Origin: JADJWR01 sp964509545
GTDB lineage: Bacteria > Pseudomonadota > Gammaproteobacteria > Burkholderiales > Burkholderiaceae_F
Length of the DNA: 37,503 nucleotides
NCBI GenBank assembly: GCA_964509545.1
Contig: CAZDXQ010000037.1
Location: forward strand, 1-37,503
Reading direction: 5' to 3'
Made by a program: the position numbers and the translations under genes. The notes below the pieces were generated by a model, which saw nothing but the letters and a program-made list of their open reading frames with translations, ran no database searches and had not been told where the DNA came from. This document shows positions 22,701 through 31,278 of this stretch, one piece after another; position 1 is the first letter of the stretch, and each line of letters begins with the position of its first letter.

Positions 22701-24824
22701 TCAGACGCGTGCGCGAAACGACTGGAAGATGCTCCCCGTGTCGTTTCCCCACTCCCAATTGGCGAGCAGGCCGACCCGCCGAATTGTCAGGCGCTTCGCG
22801 TCCGGATAGACGTCGGTCAGCGCGCGGTAGAGAACCGGCTCGTCGTTGACCAGCGCCATGTAGTGCATGCCGTCGAACGCGAGGCGCAGGCGGTGCGGCT
22901 GACCCCAGTAGACCCGGTTGCCGACGTTGCTCCAGATTGCGTCATAGAGATCCTCGAAGCCATCGAGCTGAAAGAACGTCGAAATCGAGGCGCCGTCGTA
23001 AGTGTCGTAGCGCCATATATTGAGTGTGATGTAGTTACGTTCGTCCTGCCAGAGCACGAAACCGCACAGACCGTGCTCGCGCTGTCCCTTGTCCGAGCCG
23101 GGCGGCGTGATCTCCACTTCGAGGTCGACGAAGTCGCCGTGCGGCCAATCGAACGTGTACGCCGTCCGGCCCGGGTTGGGGCGCTTCGCAGTGGCGTTGA
23201 CCCGTGCGCTGCCCTGCCCGGTGAGGTGTATCTGGCCGATGCCAATCGTTCGCTGCCACGTTCGGTCGCCCGTCGTCGTGCATTTGCCTCCCAGATCGCC
23301 GGCAGGACCTTCGAAATCCTCGCTGACCACGATCCGCTGTCCCAGGCGCCACCATGGAGCGCCCATGTCGAGTTCCGCCGGCATTCGACACTGGCGTGGG
23401 TGCGCCTCGAAATATTCCAGCCGCGTTTCGCCGTCCGCACCCGCCGTCGCGATCCCAACACCCGTGGCGGCGCCGAGCCGATCGTCGGTGAACCGCTGTC
23501 CGAACAACAGCGCACCATCAAGGTGAAAACTCAACCGCTGGCCGTCGTCCAGAACCTGCAGCGAGTGGTGCGCGTGCGGTTTCAATCGAACTGCATCGGA
23601 GCGCGCCAAGGTGACCGCTTCTGCGCCGACGGTGCGGATCAGGATGCAGCCCTCTGACTCGACCGTGATCTTCCAGAAATTCCCCGGATCGGCAAACCGC
23701 CAGACCAGCGATACCGCCACGCTTGCGCTGCCTGAATGGATCAGGACATGTATCAGGCCTGTCGGATGCGGAGCATCGAGCAGCGCGAGATTGTCGGTGC
23801 CAGCGCCAAGAAGGCCTGCTGGCGTTCTTGCGAAGTCTCCGGTCACTTGCCGCCATTTGCCGCCGGCCTCGGCGGTGCGATCCACCAGGCGACCGCTGCC
23901 TGTCAGCGTGTCGGCGGCGTGCGCAGTTCCATACCAGGCTGACCATTCGCCGACGCGACCCACGCGCATGCCGTAGATCCTCGTGTCCAGCCGAAAACCG
24001 ATCTGGCCGAGCGCGGCCTGCTGCACGCCCGCGTAGATCGTGGGCTCCGAGTTGAATGGGTCGATGGCGAGGGGCCGCAGTTCCGGGTATGGCTCCAGGC
24101 CGTTCGCACCCGGCACCGACGAGGCGTAGTAGGCGGCACCACGCTCGCGCAGCACCACGACATAGTAGATCTGAAGGTTCTGCACGCTGCGGATCGCCGC
24201 AAGATGGCCGGCGCCGACCCGGGCCCACAGTTCACCGTTCTCGTGCCCGGTCGCATGCATCACGAATCCATTGCCCTCGGTCAGTGGATTGCGGGACGCA
24301 TCGCTAGCGAACCATCCCAGCGCCAGATTCTCATTGATCTGCGGGACCGCCGGCGCGTTCTTCGAGATGCGATGCCACCACCGCCACTGCCTCAGCGTGC
24401 GCAGTTTTCTTGACGATCTGAGCCACTGAATGAGCCGCTGCCGACGGCGGAATGTCTCCGGGCCAACGAGCCATCTCTGGAAACGGTTGCGAAAGGTCTC
24501 GCGAAGATTCTCGGACTGCGACGTGTTGTGGCCGTTGACCATGAAGACTGCAAACGTCAGGCCGTTCGCTCGCGAGAATGGCCCGTAGGAGACGCCGGCG
24601 CGACCCCAACCGGGGGTGAGCAACGGCTGGATGCGCAGGGCACCATTGTCGATGCCGATGATGCCCTCCCGATCGACCCCCTTCCGTTCAATGCCGGCGG
24701 CTGTTCGGCTGCCGATCACGCGACCCGCACGCCTGTTCTCCGCGAAACTATCGCTTAGCCATCGATCCGCTGCGGCGGATCTCGCCTCCCTGGGAACTGC
24801 GAGCTCGGTAATGCTCGTTATCAA
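22701..24824 (-). CDS. Large protein of unknown function with tandem concanavalin-like modules
   Basis: I do not recognise a named family. The 707-aa product has no signal peptide, no lipobox and no transmembrane segment. By eye it is built from several jelly-roll-like sections: about 20-100 (WLSDSFAENRRAG ... NGALRIQP), 160-310 (ALGWFASDASRNPL ... YPELRPLAIDPF), 310-475 (VDRTAEAGGKWRQVTGDF ... FHLDGALLFGQRF) and 485-707 (VVSEDFEGPAGDLGG ... YMALVNDEPVLYRA). The recurring pattern of SDSF/EDFEG opening, G-KWRQ/DRTWQR and D-G-x-L/N-D-E-P closing is that of LamG/DUF1080-type glycan-binding folds. A basic, Trp/Arg-rich insertion covers about 110-150. The start is TTG at 24824 with GAGG seven bases upstream. 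Its place in a glycosyltransferase operon suggests a glycan-handling role, which is inference. Confidence 0.7.
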   Translation of the reverse strand: MITSITELAVPREARSAAADRWLSDSFAENRRAGRVIGSRTAAGIERKGVDREGIIGIDNGALRIQPLLTPGWGRAGVSYGPFSRANGLTFAVFMVNGHNTSQSENLRETFRNRFQRWLVGPETFRRRQRLIQWLRSSRKLRTLRQWRWWHRISKNAPAVPQINENLALGWFASDASRNPLTEGNGFVMHATGHENGELWARVGAGHLAAIRSVQNLQIYYVVVLRERGAAYYASSVPGANGLEPYPELRPLAIDPFNSEPTIYAGVQQAALGQIGFRLDTRIYGMRVGRVGEWSAWYGTAHAADTLTGSGRLVDRTAEAGGKWRQVTGDFARTPAGLLGAGTDNLALLDAPHPTGLIHVLIHSGSASVAVSLVWRFADPGNFWKITVESEGCILIRTVGAEAVTLARSDAVRLKPHAHHSLQVLDDGQRLSFHLDGALLFGQRFTDDRLGAATGVGIATAGADGETRLEYFEAHPRQCRMPAELDMGAPWWRLGQRIVVSEDFEGPAGDLGGKCTTTGDRTWQRTIGIGQIHLTGQGSARVNATAKRPNPGRTAYTFDWPHGDFVDLEVEITPPGSDKGQREHGLCGFVLWQDERNYITLNIWRYDTYDGASISTFFQLDGFEDLYDAIWSNVGNRVYWGQPHRLRLAFDGMHYMALVNDEPVLYRALTDVYPDAKRLTIRRVGLLANWEWGNDTGSIFQSFRARV

Positions 24825-24892
24825 GTGGCGACCTCAGGACGCGTAGTTGACATTTTCGGGGGCGACTGATTGACCGCTGTGTCGACGATCTT

Positions 24893-24922
24893 CGACAGTC
24901 ATGCTGGGCGACCGGACTGTCG
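24893..24922. other. Perfect 8-bp inverted repeat in the SDR to 707-aa gene gap
   Basis: CGACAGTC (24893-24900) and GACTGTCG (24915-24922) flank a 14-base loop in the 132-base gap. Read on the minus strand it follows the epimerase stop by about 35 bases. It could be a partial terminator or an internal operator for the downstream genes. No T-run is seen. Confidence 0.4.
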
Positions 24923-24956
24923 CGCGTTGCAAGCGACTTTCTTCTGATGATCGCAT

Positions 24957-25919
24957 TCAGCGTGATCGCGTGGATGCAGCGGGGGAAGCAGCGCCAGCCT
25001 GATAATGCTGCGCCAGTCGACGAATCCCTTCTTCGAGAGGCACCAGCGGCCTTTTCAGCAGGCCTTTCATTTTGCTTACGTCAGGACAGCGCCGAGTCAT
25101 GTCGCCCTCGGGCAGGGGCGGCAGATGTTCAACGCGCGAGAGACTTCCGGTCATCTCGAGCACCGTCTGTGCGAGCTTCAGAATCGGCATTTCAACGTCG
25201 CTACCGACGTTGATGACGTCGTTTTCGAAGGCGCCAGAGCCGTGCGCGAGTACGCAGGTGTCGACGGTGTCGTCTACATAGCAGAAAGTGCGCGTTTGCG
25301 AGCCGTCGCCGTAGATTCTCAGCGGCTCGCCCCGTAGTGCCGCCCGCACGAACCGCGGCAGCACGAAGTCCTCGCTCTGGTGCGGTCCGTAGGTGTTGAA
25401 GAAGCGAAAGATGGTGTGTGCAAGGCCGTATTCGCGCTGGAACGCGCGCAGGTAAACCTCGCCGAGGTTCTTGACCACTGCGTATGGCAGACGCGAGTTC
25501 AGCGGCGTCGTGTTTTCGTTTTGCGGGATCTCGAAGGGTTCGCCATACACCTCCGAGGACGACGCGAAGTAGATGCGCTGCACGCCTGTGTTCTTCGACA
25601 GCCGAAGCACGTTCTGGATGCCGGCGATGTCGGAAAGTACAAGCATCGGATTTGCCAACGTTCGCTGCACTCCCACGACCGCGGCAAAGTGGAAAACGTG
25701 CGTAAACCGGTATCGGTAGAAGAGTGAGGCGATATCGTCGAAGTCATTGCAGTCGCTCTTCACGAAGAGCAGGTTCGGTGCACCGCTCGGCAGCTTCGCA
25801 AGGCTACCCGTCGAAAGATTGTCTGCCACTACGACGCTTGTTCCCGAGCGCCTGACCAATGCCCGAACGAGCGCACTGCCGATGTTGCCAGCGCCTCCCG
25901 TGACCAGGATCGACTCCAT
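24957..25919 (-). CDS. NAD-dependent epimerase/dehydratase (extended SDR)
   Basis: A nucleotide-sugar epimerase or dehydratase of 320 aa. GGAGNIGS (8-15) is the NAD loop, FHFAAVVGVQRTLANP (76-91) and YFASSSEVYG (117-126) surround the catalytic Ser, and YAVVK (146-150) carries the catalytic Tyr and Lys. RFFNTYGPHQS and GDGSQTRTFCYVDD are typical of the UDP-glucose 4-epimerase/UDP-glucuronate decarboxylase group. The HFAAVVGV variant and short length favour a 4-epimerase or a UDP-glucuronate-acting enzyme over a 4,6-dehydratase. GGAG lies eight bases before the ATG. It sits 18 bases after the VCBS lipoprotein stop in one transcription unit. Confidence 0.9.
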   Translation of the reverse strand: MESILVTGGAGNIGSALVRALVRRSGTSVVVADNLSTGSLAKLPSGAPNLLFVKSDCNDFDDIASLFYRYRFTHVFHFAAVVGVQRTLANPMLVLSDIAGIQNVLRLSKNTGVQRIYFASSSEVYGEPFEIPQNENTTPLNSRLPYAVVKNLGEVYLRAFQREYGLAHTIFRFFNTYGPHQSEDFVLPRFVRAALRGEPLRIYGDGSQTRTFCYVDDTVDTCVLAHGSGAFENDVINVGSDVEMPILKLAQTVLEMTGSLSRVEHLPPLPEGDMTRRCPDVSKMKGLLKRPLVPLEEGIRRLAQHYQAGAASPAASTRSR

Positions 25920-25937
25920 GCCTGACTCTCCGTCGCT

Positions 25938-28310
25938 TCAGCGTCCGATTGTGCCTGTACCGCGGGCAGCTGTTTCCGTGCGCCGCAGCCATAGATGGAC
26001 GAACGGCTGCTCCCATCCGATCGAGACCAGGCCCGGACGATCGCCGACTCGGATCGGCTGAACGCCCATGTGGCTCGAATGCGGGGCAACATCGATGACT
26101 TCCATCTCCCAGGCGCCGCCACCCCGATTCAGCAGAACGGCGGTCAGGTTGTCGGCCGCGACCTTGCCGGGTCGCAGATCCGTATGCTCTGCCAGGACGA
26201 CGTCGGCGCGGCCGTCGCCATCGGTGTCGTTCAGCGAAAGGCTGTTGAGCGAGCGCAGCACTGCGATCGTGTGCGCGCGCCATCGGCCGGAAGCCGGCGA
26301 CGCCGGTGCCTCGAGCCAGGCCGCTCGTGCTGCGTACTCTGAATCGCCGCGCTCCTCCGTGAAGATCACGTCCGGCCGTCCATCGCCGTTGATGTCGGTG
26401 ATCGCAACGCGGTCGATCCACGTCAGGCTCGACCCGAGCAGATGGCGCCGATAGCCATTGGCCATCGGTTCCAGCCAGACAATCCGACGGCCAGAGCGGT
26501 CGACGGCAACGATGTCGAGGTTGCCTGTGCCGCCGATGTCGCCGAGCGCGATGCCGGCTTCCTCCACCTGATCGTCGATCAAAGTCAGCGGCCAGGGGTC
26601 GCTGACCTTTGGATCGGCGCTGATTCGGAGCTTGAACAGGCGCTGGCCGCGGGTGAAATAGAGCTCGTAGCTGCCGTCGGGTCGAAGCGGCCCCGCGGCG
26701 ACGCCCTGGATGCGGCCTTCGGGCAACTGACGGACGGTCGCGAGCTGCCAGTCCCGCCTGCCGGCGTCGCCAACCCAGGCGAGCTTGAGATAGCGGTCAT
26801 TCGTAAACAGCACGATTCGCCAGCCGTTGCGTCGATTCGGCAGCACGTGGAGCACGTCATGTCCGGGCGCAACGGCGACGCGTTCCCAGGTTGAACTTCC
26901 ACCGCGGGCATCGTTCCCTCGCTCCCGATATAGCGTTCCGCCCGCCAAAATGTCCTCGCGCCCGTCGCCATCCATGTCGGTGGCGTAAAGCCCGAAAGTG
27001 TGGCGATCGTAAGCGGGGCGCTCGGCGTCGACGGTGATGTAGTCCCAGCGGCGCTGAACATCGCCTGCCGCGGGCGCCCGCGGCACTCGCTTCAGGTCCG
27101 CCGCCCGGTTCTCCCAGTATTCGATGAAGCGCTCGCGGCCGGCGTAGTTCTTGCCGACGAGATCCATGTCTGCGTCGCCATCGAAATCGGCCATGACCAT
27201 GTTGTGCGAGCCGTGCGTCGCGAGCACCGTGCGTTGCCAACCGCTCGCCAGGTTTCGGTAGAGGATGATCCGGCGCAGCGGAGACGTGTGCATCTCGGCG
27301 ACGACGACGTCCGGCCGACCATCGAGGTCGAAGTCGGCGACGTTCAGGGAATGCGCGCCGACCAGTTCCTCGCGCTCGATCGGATGCTCGCGCCATGGCG
27401 ATGAACGCGGATCGGGCGGCGCCTCGAACCAGGACAGCGGCGACCGGCCTTCCGAGCCGCTCATGACGATGTCCGCCCGGCCGTCGCCGTTCATGTCCAC
27501 GACACGGACTCGCGTGTCGATCGTCCACTTCGGAGCGATGGCATGAAGGACCCATTTCCTCTGCGATCCTTGTCCCTGCTGCTCCAGCCACAGGTTCGAG
27601 AAGACGATGTCCAGCTTGTCGTCGCCGTCGATATCGGCCACTGCCAGGCCTTCGCCCTTGCTCTCGAGCACCAACTCACCTTCGAAGCGTCCCGGGGCGA
27701 CCTGGTACCAGATCTCGAGCTTTCGCTTGTCCGCGCGCACCACATCGAGCCGGCCATCGCCATCGACGTCGGCGACGGCAAGATCGTGTGCGTATCCCGG
27801 TGCAATTCGGTGCCTGATCCACCTGCCTTGGCTGCGCTCCTGTTCGAACCAGACGATGCCTTCCTGCAAGTCGCCGATGACGATGTCGGTTCTGCCGTCA
27901 CCATTGAAGTCGACCGCGACGCCGTCCGTGGTGAATTCGCCGCGAGCGATGTTGTGCCGTTTCCACGTCGGGTACTCGAACCAGGCGAGCGCGTCACTGC
28001 GCGCGCGCTCGCCCCCGATGATCACGTCGGGAAATCCGTCGCCATTGATATCGCCAACCGCAGCGACATCGCTGCAGCAGTCGACGCCGCCCGGTGCCCT
28101 CCGCGCGATCATTTGGTGCAGAAAATGGGACTTCGCGTCTGGCGATACGGCAGGCGTGATCGTCGGCTCCTTTGGCGGACGTTCTCCGCATCCGGTGAGC
28201 AGCACCGCCAGCGCGAAAAAGAGCGAGGCGCACACTACATCGAAGGCAGCGCCGTGCCGCGTGCTGGCCGCGCCGCTCCTCGATGGACAGGTTGCCGATC
28301 CAGTTAGCAT
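25938..28310 (-). CDS. Large FG-GAP/VCBS-repeat lipoprotein (beta-propeller)
   Basis: A 790-aa predicted lipoprotein. The long basic N-region is followed by a hydrophobic stretch and AVLLTGC with the lipidated Cys at 41. The mature part contains eleven segments of the type DxDGDGRxDIV that I could list by eye (for example DINGDGFPDVI, DFNGDGRTDIV, DVDGDGRLDVV, DMNGDGRADIV, DMDGDGREDIL). Such loops bind calcium in integrin-like FG-GAP propellers, and their number suggests one or two propellers. GGGAG ahead of the ATG supports the start. It follows the PIG-L gene by nine bases and precedes the epimerase. A second copy of the type is at 35009-37378. Roles in surface attachment or polysaccharide binding are usual guesses for this group; nothing here proves an enzyme. 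Confidence 0.85.
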   Translation of the reverse strand: MLTGSATCPSRSGAASTRHGAAFDVVCASLFFALAVLLTGCGERPPKEPTITPAVSPDAKSHFLHQMIARRAPGGVDCCSDVAAVGDINGDGFPDVIIGGERARSDALAWFEYPTWKRHNIARGEFTTDGVAVDFNGDGRTDIVIGDLQEGIVWFEQERSQGRWIRHRIAPGYAHDLAVADVDGDGRLDVVRADKRKLEIWYQVAPGRFEGELVLESKGEGLAVADIDGDDKLDIVFSNLWLEQQGQGSQRKWVLHAIAPKWTIDTRVRVVDMNGDGRADIVMSGSEGRSPLSWFEAPPDPRSSPWREHPIEREELVGAHSLNVADFDLDGRPDVVVAEMHTSPLRRIILYRNLASGWQRTVLATHGSHNMVMADFDGDADMDLVGKNYAGRERFIEYWENRAADLKRVPRAPAAGDVQRRWDYITVDAERPAYDRHTFGLYATDMDGDGREDILAGGTLYRERGNDARGGSSTWERVAVAPGHDVLHVLPNRRNGWRIVLFTNDRYLKLAWVGDAGRRDWQLATVRQLPEGRIQGVAAGPLRPDGSYELYFTRGQRLFKLRISADPKVSDPWPLTLIDDQVEEAGIALGDIGGTGNLDIVAVDRSGRRIVWLEPMANGYRRHLLGSSLTWIDRVAITDINGDGRPDVIFTEERGDSEYAARAAWLEAPASPASGRWRAHTIAVLRSLNSLSLNDTDGDGRADVVLAEHTDLRPGKVAADNLTAVLLNRGGGAWEMEVIDVAPHSSHMGVQPIRVGDRPGLVSIGWEQPFVHLWLRRTETAARGTGTIGR

Positions 28311-28319
28311 GCGACTCCC

Positions 28320-29186
28320 TCAGCGGCCGATTGCGGTCCGGCGAAAAACTTCGACGCCGTTCATGAAACGCTCGACGAAGGTACCTTCCGCCACGTCGGC
28401 AAGGATCGACCAACGGGGATCGTTGTCCCTGCGCTCGATCTGCGACGCATAGGCTGCAAGCGCTTCGCGTTTCCTGTCCAGTACCGAGCGAACATCGATC
28501 CGCGTGCGGCAACCGATGGCGACCGCCGCGATATCGCTCAGGATGCGGGTCGCATCAAGCGCCGGGTTCCGCGTCCTCAGCGTTTCGCTCGTCCATGGCC
28601 ACGTGTTCCACAACCACACTGGATACTCAAAGCGAACTATCCGACGGCAGTGCGATTGCATTGCGGCGGTAACGATTTCGAACGTGGCGACGTGATCGTC
28701 AAGCCGGTCTCGTCGATGCGGAACGAACACCTGCTGCGGATCGAACCGTTCGAGCAGCGCCACGACCTGCCGTTGCGCCGCGACGGCATGCGCGGCCAGC
28801 CGCTGATCCTCGAAGTCTAGGAAGATGTAGTCGTCCGGACGCAATCCCAGCTTCAACGACGCCTGCAGCGCCTCTTTCCGCCGCGTTTCGGCCAGCACCT
28901 CGCCGTCGATCAGACCGGCGTGGGACGTCCTGCCGTCGGTCATGATGACCACCGCGACCTTCGCGCCGGCGGCTGCCTTCATGGCGATCGTGCCACCGCA
29001 ACCGAGGACTTCATCGTCGGGGTGAGGCGCAAAAACCAGCGCCGAAGCGCTGAGTTCAACGCCACTCCGATCATCGGCCGCGAGACGCCGTCCGACTGAA
29101 ATTAGCGCGCTCGCAATGGTCCTCCGGAGAGCATGTCGGCGTCGGATTTCCGATTGGACTGCGCCGGGAGTGCAAGCAGACTTCAT
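28320..29186 (-). CDS. PIG-L family deacetylase
   Basis: A zinc-dependent de-N-acetylase of 288 aa, first gene of the minus-strand unit. FAPHPDDEVLGCGGT contains the metal motif PHPDDE (54-59); the partner His lies in PHRRDRLDDH (156-165), and GRTSHAGLIDGEVLAETRRKEA is split as GRTSHAG (85-91) and ETRRKEA (100-106), both common to PIG-L/LmbE members. They remove acetyl groups from GlcNAc-type sugars on lipids, mycothiol or exopolysaccharide precursors. Next to rfbF and the methyltransferases, it may free an amino group on an activated or lipid-linked sugar. The N-terminal 45 residues are unlike the family core and the start is uncertain, with no clear ribosome site. It is divergent from rfbF. 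Confidence 0.9.
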   Translation of the reverse strand: MKSACTPGAVQSEIRRRHALRRTIASALISVGRRLAADDRSGVELSASALVFAPHPDDEVLGCGGTIAMKAAAGAKVAVVIMTDGRTSHAGLIDGEVLAETRRKEALQASLKLGLRPDDYIFLDFEDQRLAAHAVAAQRQVVALLERFDPQQVFVPHRRDRLDDHVATFEIVTAAMQSHCRRIVRFEYPVWLWNTWPWTSETLRTRNPALDATRILSDIAAVAIGCRTRIDVRSVLDRKREALAAYASQIERRDNDPRWSILADVAEGTFVERFMNGVEVFRRTAIGR

Positions 29187-29250
29187 CGCGGGAGTTCGCT
29201 TTGCCTTAGTCCGCGTCCCTGCGGCCGCATGGCAGAATCGTCCGCGCAGT

Positions 29251-29292
29251 GTGCATTCAAGGCCGCCGTTGCCGAAATCGGTGCATTCAGGG
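29251..29292. promoter_or_regulatory. Direct repeat spaced by 30 bp in a divergent promoter region
   Basis: GTGCATTCAAGG (29251-29262) and GTGCATTCAGGG (29281-29292) recur with start-to-start spacing of 30 bases, about three helical turns, between the divergent PIG-L and rfbF genes. One base differs in twelve. The spacing and place suit a pair of sites for a regulator acting on both operons, but chance is not excluded. Confidence 0.4.
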
Positions 29293-29420
29293 GCTCGGTA
29301 TCGTCGCGGTCGGTATGGAATTCGCCGTTCTGCACGATGTCGCGGGTGGGAGAACGGTCAAAGGCGGGCATGCGGCGGAGTCTGCGGCTGTCTAAGTGCG
29401 AATTTCGAGAGGGAGGGCAG

Positions 29421-30197
29421 ATGTCGCTTAAGGTGGCAATCCTTGCTGGGGGCGCCGGCACGCGGTTGGCTGAGGAGACGGACATCCGGCCCAAGCCAAT
29501 GGTCGAGATCGGGGGCATGCCGATCCTGTGGCACATCATGCGGCACTATGCGCATTACGGCTTCCGCGAATTTGTAATCGCACTCGGCTACAAGGGCGAG
29601 TACATCAAGCGCTGGATGCAGGAGTACGCCACGCTCGGCGGAGACATGACGGTTCGGACCGGAACCGGTGAAATCATTCGACACGATAGAGAGAAGCCGG
29701 ACTGGAACGTGGATCTTATCGATACGGGCCAGGCCACGTTGACCGGAGGGCGGGTCAAGCGACTCGGGCGCTGGCTCGGGAACTCGACATTCATGCTGAC
29801 CTGGGGCGATGGCGTCTCCGACGTCGACTTGCACCGACTGCTGGCTTTTCATCGCGCGCACGGCAAATTGGCGACCGTAACCGCCGTTCGGCCGCCCGCG
29901 CGCTACGGGTACATGGAGTTCGACGGCGATCGGGTCGCCAAGTTTGCCGAAAAGCCGCAAACAGCGGAAGGATGGATCAATGGCGCTTTCTTCGTGCTCG
30001 AACCTGCCGTGCTCGACTACATCGACGGCGACGAAACAATGTTCGAGCACGCGCCGATGGAACGACTCGCGGCCGATGGCCAATTGATGGCCTACAAGCA
30101 CAGCACGTTCTGGCAGTGCATGGACACCCTCAGGGACAAGCACGTACTGCAAAAATTGTGGGACAGCGGTTCGCCACCTTGGAAAATCTGGAGCTGA
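29421..30197 (+). CDS. rfbF: Glucose-1-phosphate cytidylyltransferase
   Basis: RfbF makes CDP-glucose from CTP and glucose 1-phosphate, first step to CDP-deoxysugars. The 258-aa protein begins MSLKVAILAGGAGTRLAEE with the loop at 8-16; RPKPMVEIGGMPILWHIM, GYKGEYIKRW, DTGQATLTGGRVKRL and GWINGAFFVLEP are family hallmarks. GAGAGGGAGGGCAG before the ATG is an excellent ribosome site; the longer open frame to 29133 is non-coding upstream sequence. The gene leads five genes on the plus strand with minimal gaps. No CDP-glucose 4,6-dehydratase (rfbG) or RfbH is recognisable in the window, so the CDP-sugar fate is open; the adjacent SDR is the main candidate for the next step. Confidence 0.95.
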   Translation: MSLKVAILAGGAGTRLAEETDIRPKPMVEIGGMPILWHIMRHYAHYGFREFVIALGYKGEYIKRWMQEYATLGGDMTVRTGTGEIIRHDREKPDWNVDLIDTGQATLTGGRVKRLGRWLGNSTFMLTWGDGVSDVDLHRLLAFHRAHGKLATVTAVRPPARYGYMEFDGDRVAKFAEKPQTAEGWINGAFFVLEPAVLDYIDGDETMFEHAPMERLAADGQLMAYKHSTFWQCMDTLRDKHVLQKLWDSGSPPWKIWS

Positions 30198-30203
30198 CGA
30201 GAT

Positions 30204-31253
30204 ATGCGTGTACTGGTTACGGGGCATAAGGGATATATCGGCACGTGCCTGGTGCCGATGTTGCTGGCAGAGGGATTCGAGGTCACTGGCCTGGACAGCG
30301 ACCTGTTTCGCGAGTGCACGTTCGACGGCGAGATCGTGCGTGTTCCCGAAATCATCAAGGACGTGCGGGACGTTGCGGCCGAGGATGTCGCCGGACACGA
30401 TGCTGTCATCCATCTCGCCGGACTTTCGAATGATCCGCTCGGCGACTACGACCCTTCGCTGACGGATGACATCAACTGCCAGGCGTCGATCAGGCTGGCG
30501 CGTCTGGCGCGCGAGACAGGCGCTCGCCGGTTCGTATTTGCCTCGTCGTGCAGCAATTACGGCGCGGCGGGCGACGACTTCCTGTGCGAAGACGCAGAAT
30601 TCAATCCGGTGACGCCTTACGGCGTGTCCAAGGTCAAGGTCGAGCAGGCGGTATCACAGTTTGCGGCTGACCGCTTCAGCCCAACCTTCCTGCGAGCGTC
30701 GACAGCCTATGGCCTGTCACCGCGGATCCGCTTTGACCTTGTGCTCAACAACCTGACCGCTTGGGCGTTCACGACTGGGCGCGTCTACCTGAAAAGCGAT
30801 GGTTCGCCCTGGCGGCCCATTGTGCATGTCGAGGACATCGCGCGGGCATACATTGCGGTGCTCAAGGCGCCGGTGGAGGCCGTGCACAACCAGGCGTTCA
30901 ATGTTGGAACCACGACCGAGAACTACCAAATTCGGGAGATCGCGGCGATCGTCGAAAGCGTGGTGCCCGGATGCAGGGTGGACTTCGCTCCCGATGCAGG
31001 CCCGGACAAGCGCAATTATCGGGTCGACTGCAATCGGATCGCCCGCACGCTGCACGGGTTCAAGCCGCAGTGGACAGCCCGGCGTGGCGTCGAGCAGTTA
31101 TATCAAGCCTTCAAGAGGGTCGGTCTGACGCTCGAAGATTTCGAGGGTGAGCGTTTCAAGCGGATCGCGCATATCAAGAAGCTCATCGGCGATGGGTCGG
31201 TCGACCAGAGGTTGCGCTGGAAGGCGTCCCAGCTCGAAACACAACCCCTGTAG
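30204..31253 (+). CDS. NAD-dependent epimerase/dehydratase (extended SDR)
   Basis: An SDR nucleotide-sugar enzyme of 349 aa. GHKGYIGTCLVPMLL gives the NAD loop (7-13), VIHLAGLSNDPLGDYDP the second strand, FASSCSNYG the catalytic Ser region, and YGVSK (139-143) the Tyr/Lys pair. ASTAYGLSPRIRFDLVLNNLTAWAF, seen as TAYGLSPRIRFDLVL, is typical of the branch found beside C-methyltransferases in deoxysugar clusters. Coming six bases after rfbF, it probably acts on the CDP-sugar, or on the sugar produced by the methyltransferases, as a dehydratase, epimerase or ketoreductase. The long C-terminal tail (about 30 residues after the fold) is unusual. It ends 25 bases before the first C-methyltransferase. 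Confidence 0.9.
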   Translation: MRVLVTGHKGYIGTCLVPMLLAEGFEVTGLDSDLFRECTFDGEIVRVPEIIKDVRDVAAEDVAGHDAVIHLAGLSNDPLGDYDPSLTDDINCQASIRLARLARETGARRFVFASSCSNYGAAGDDFLCEDAEFNPVTPYGVSKVKVEQAVSQFAADRFSPTFLRASTAYGLSPRIRFDLVLNNLTAWAFTTGRVYLKSDGSPWRPIVHVEDIARAYIAVLKAPVEAVHNQAFNVGTTTENYQIREIAAIVESVVPGCRVDFAPDAGPDKRNYRVDCNRIARTLHGFKPQWTARRGVEQLYQAFKRVGLTLEDFEGERFKRIAHIKKLIGDGSVDQRLRWKASQLETQPL

Positions 31254-31278
31254 CCGGCCGGCGCAAGCTGTGAAGCAG

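Noticed and set aside
29133..29420. N-terminal extension of RfbF
   Set aside because: The family begins at MSLKVAILAGG and a strong ribosome site precedes that ATG; the extension is the divergent promoter region.
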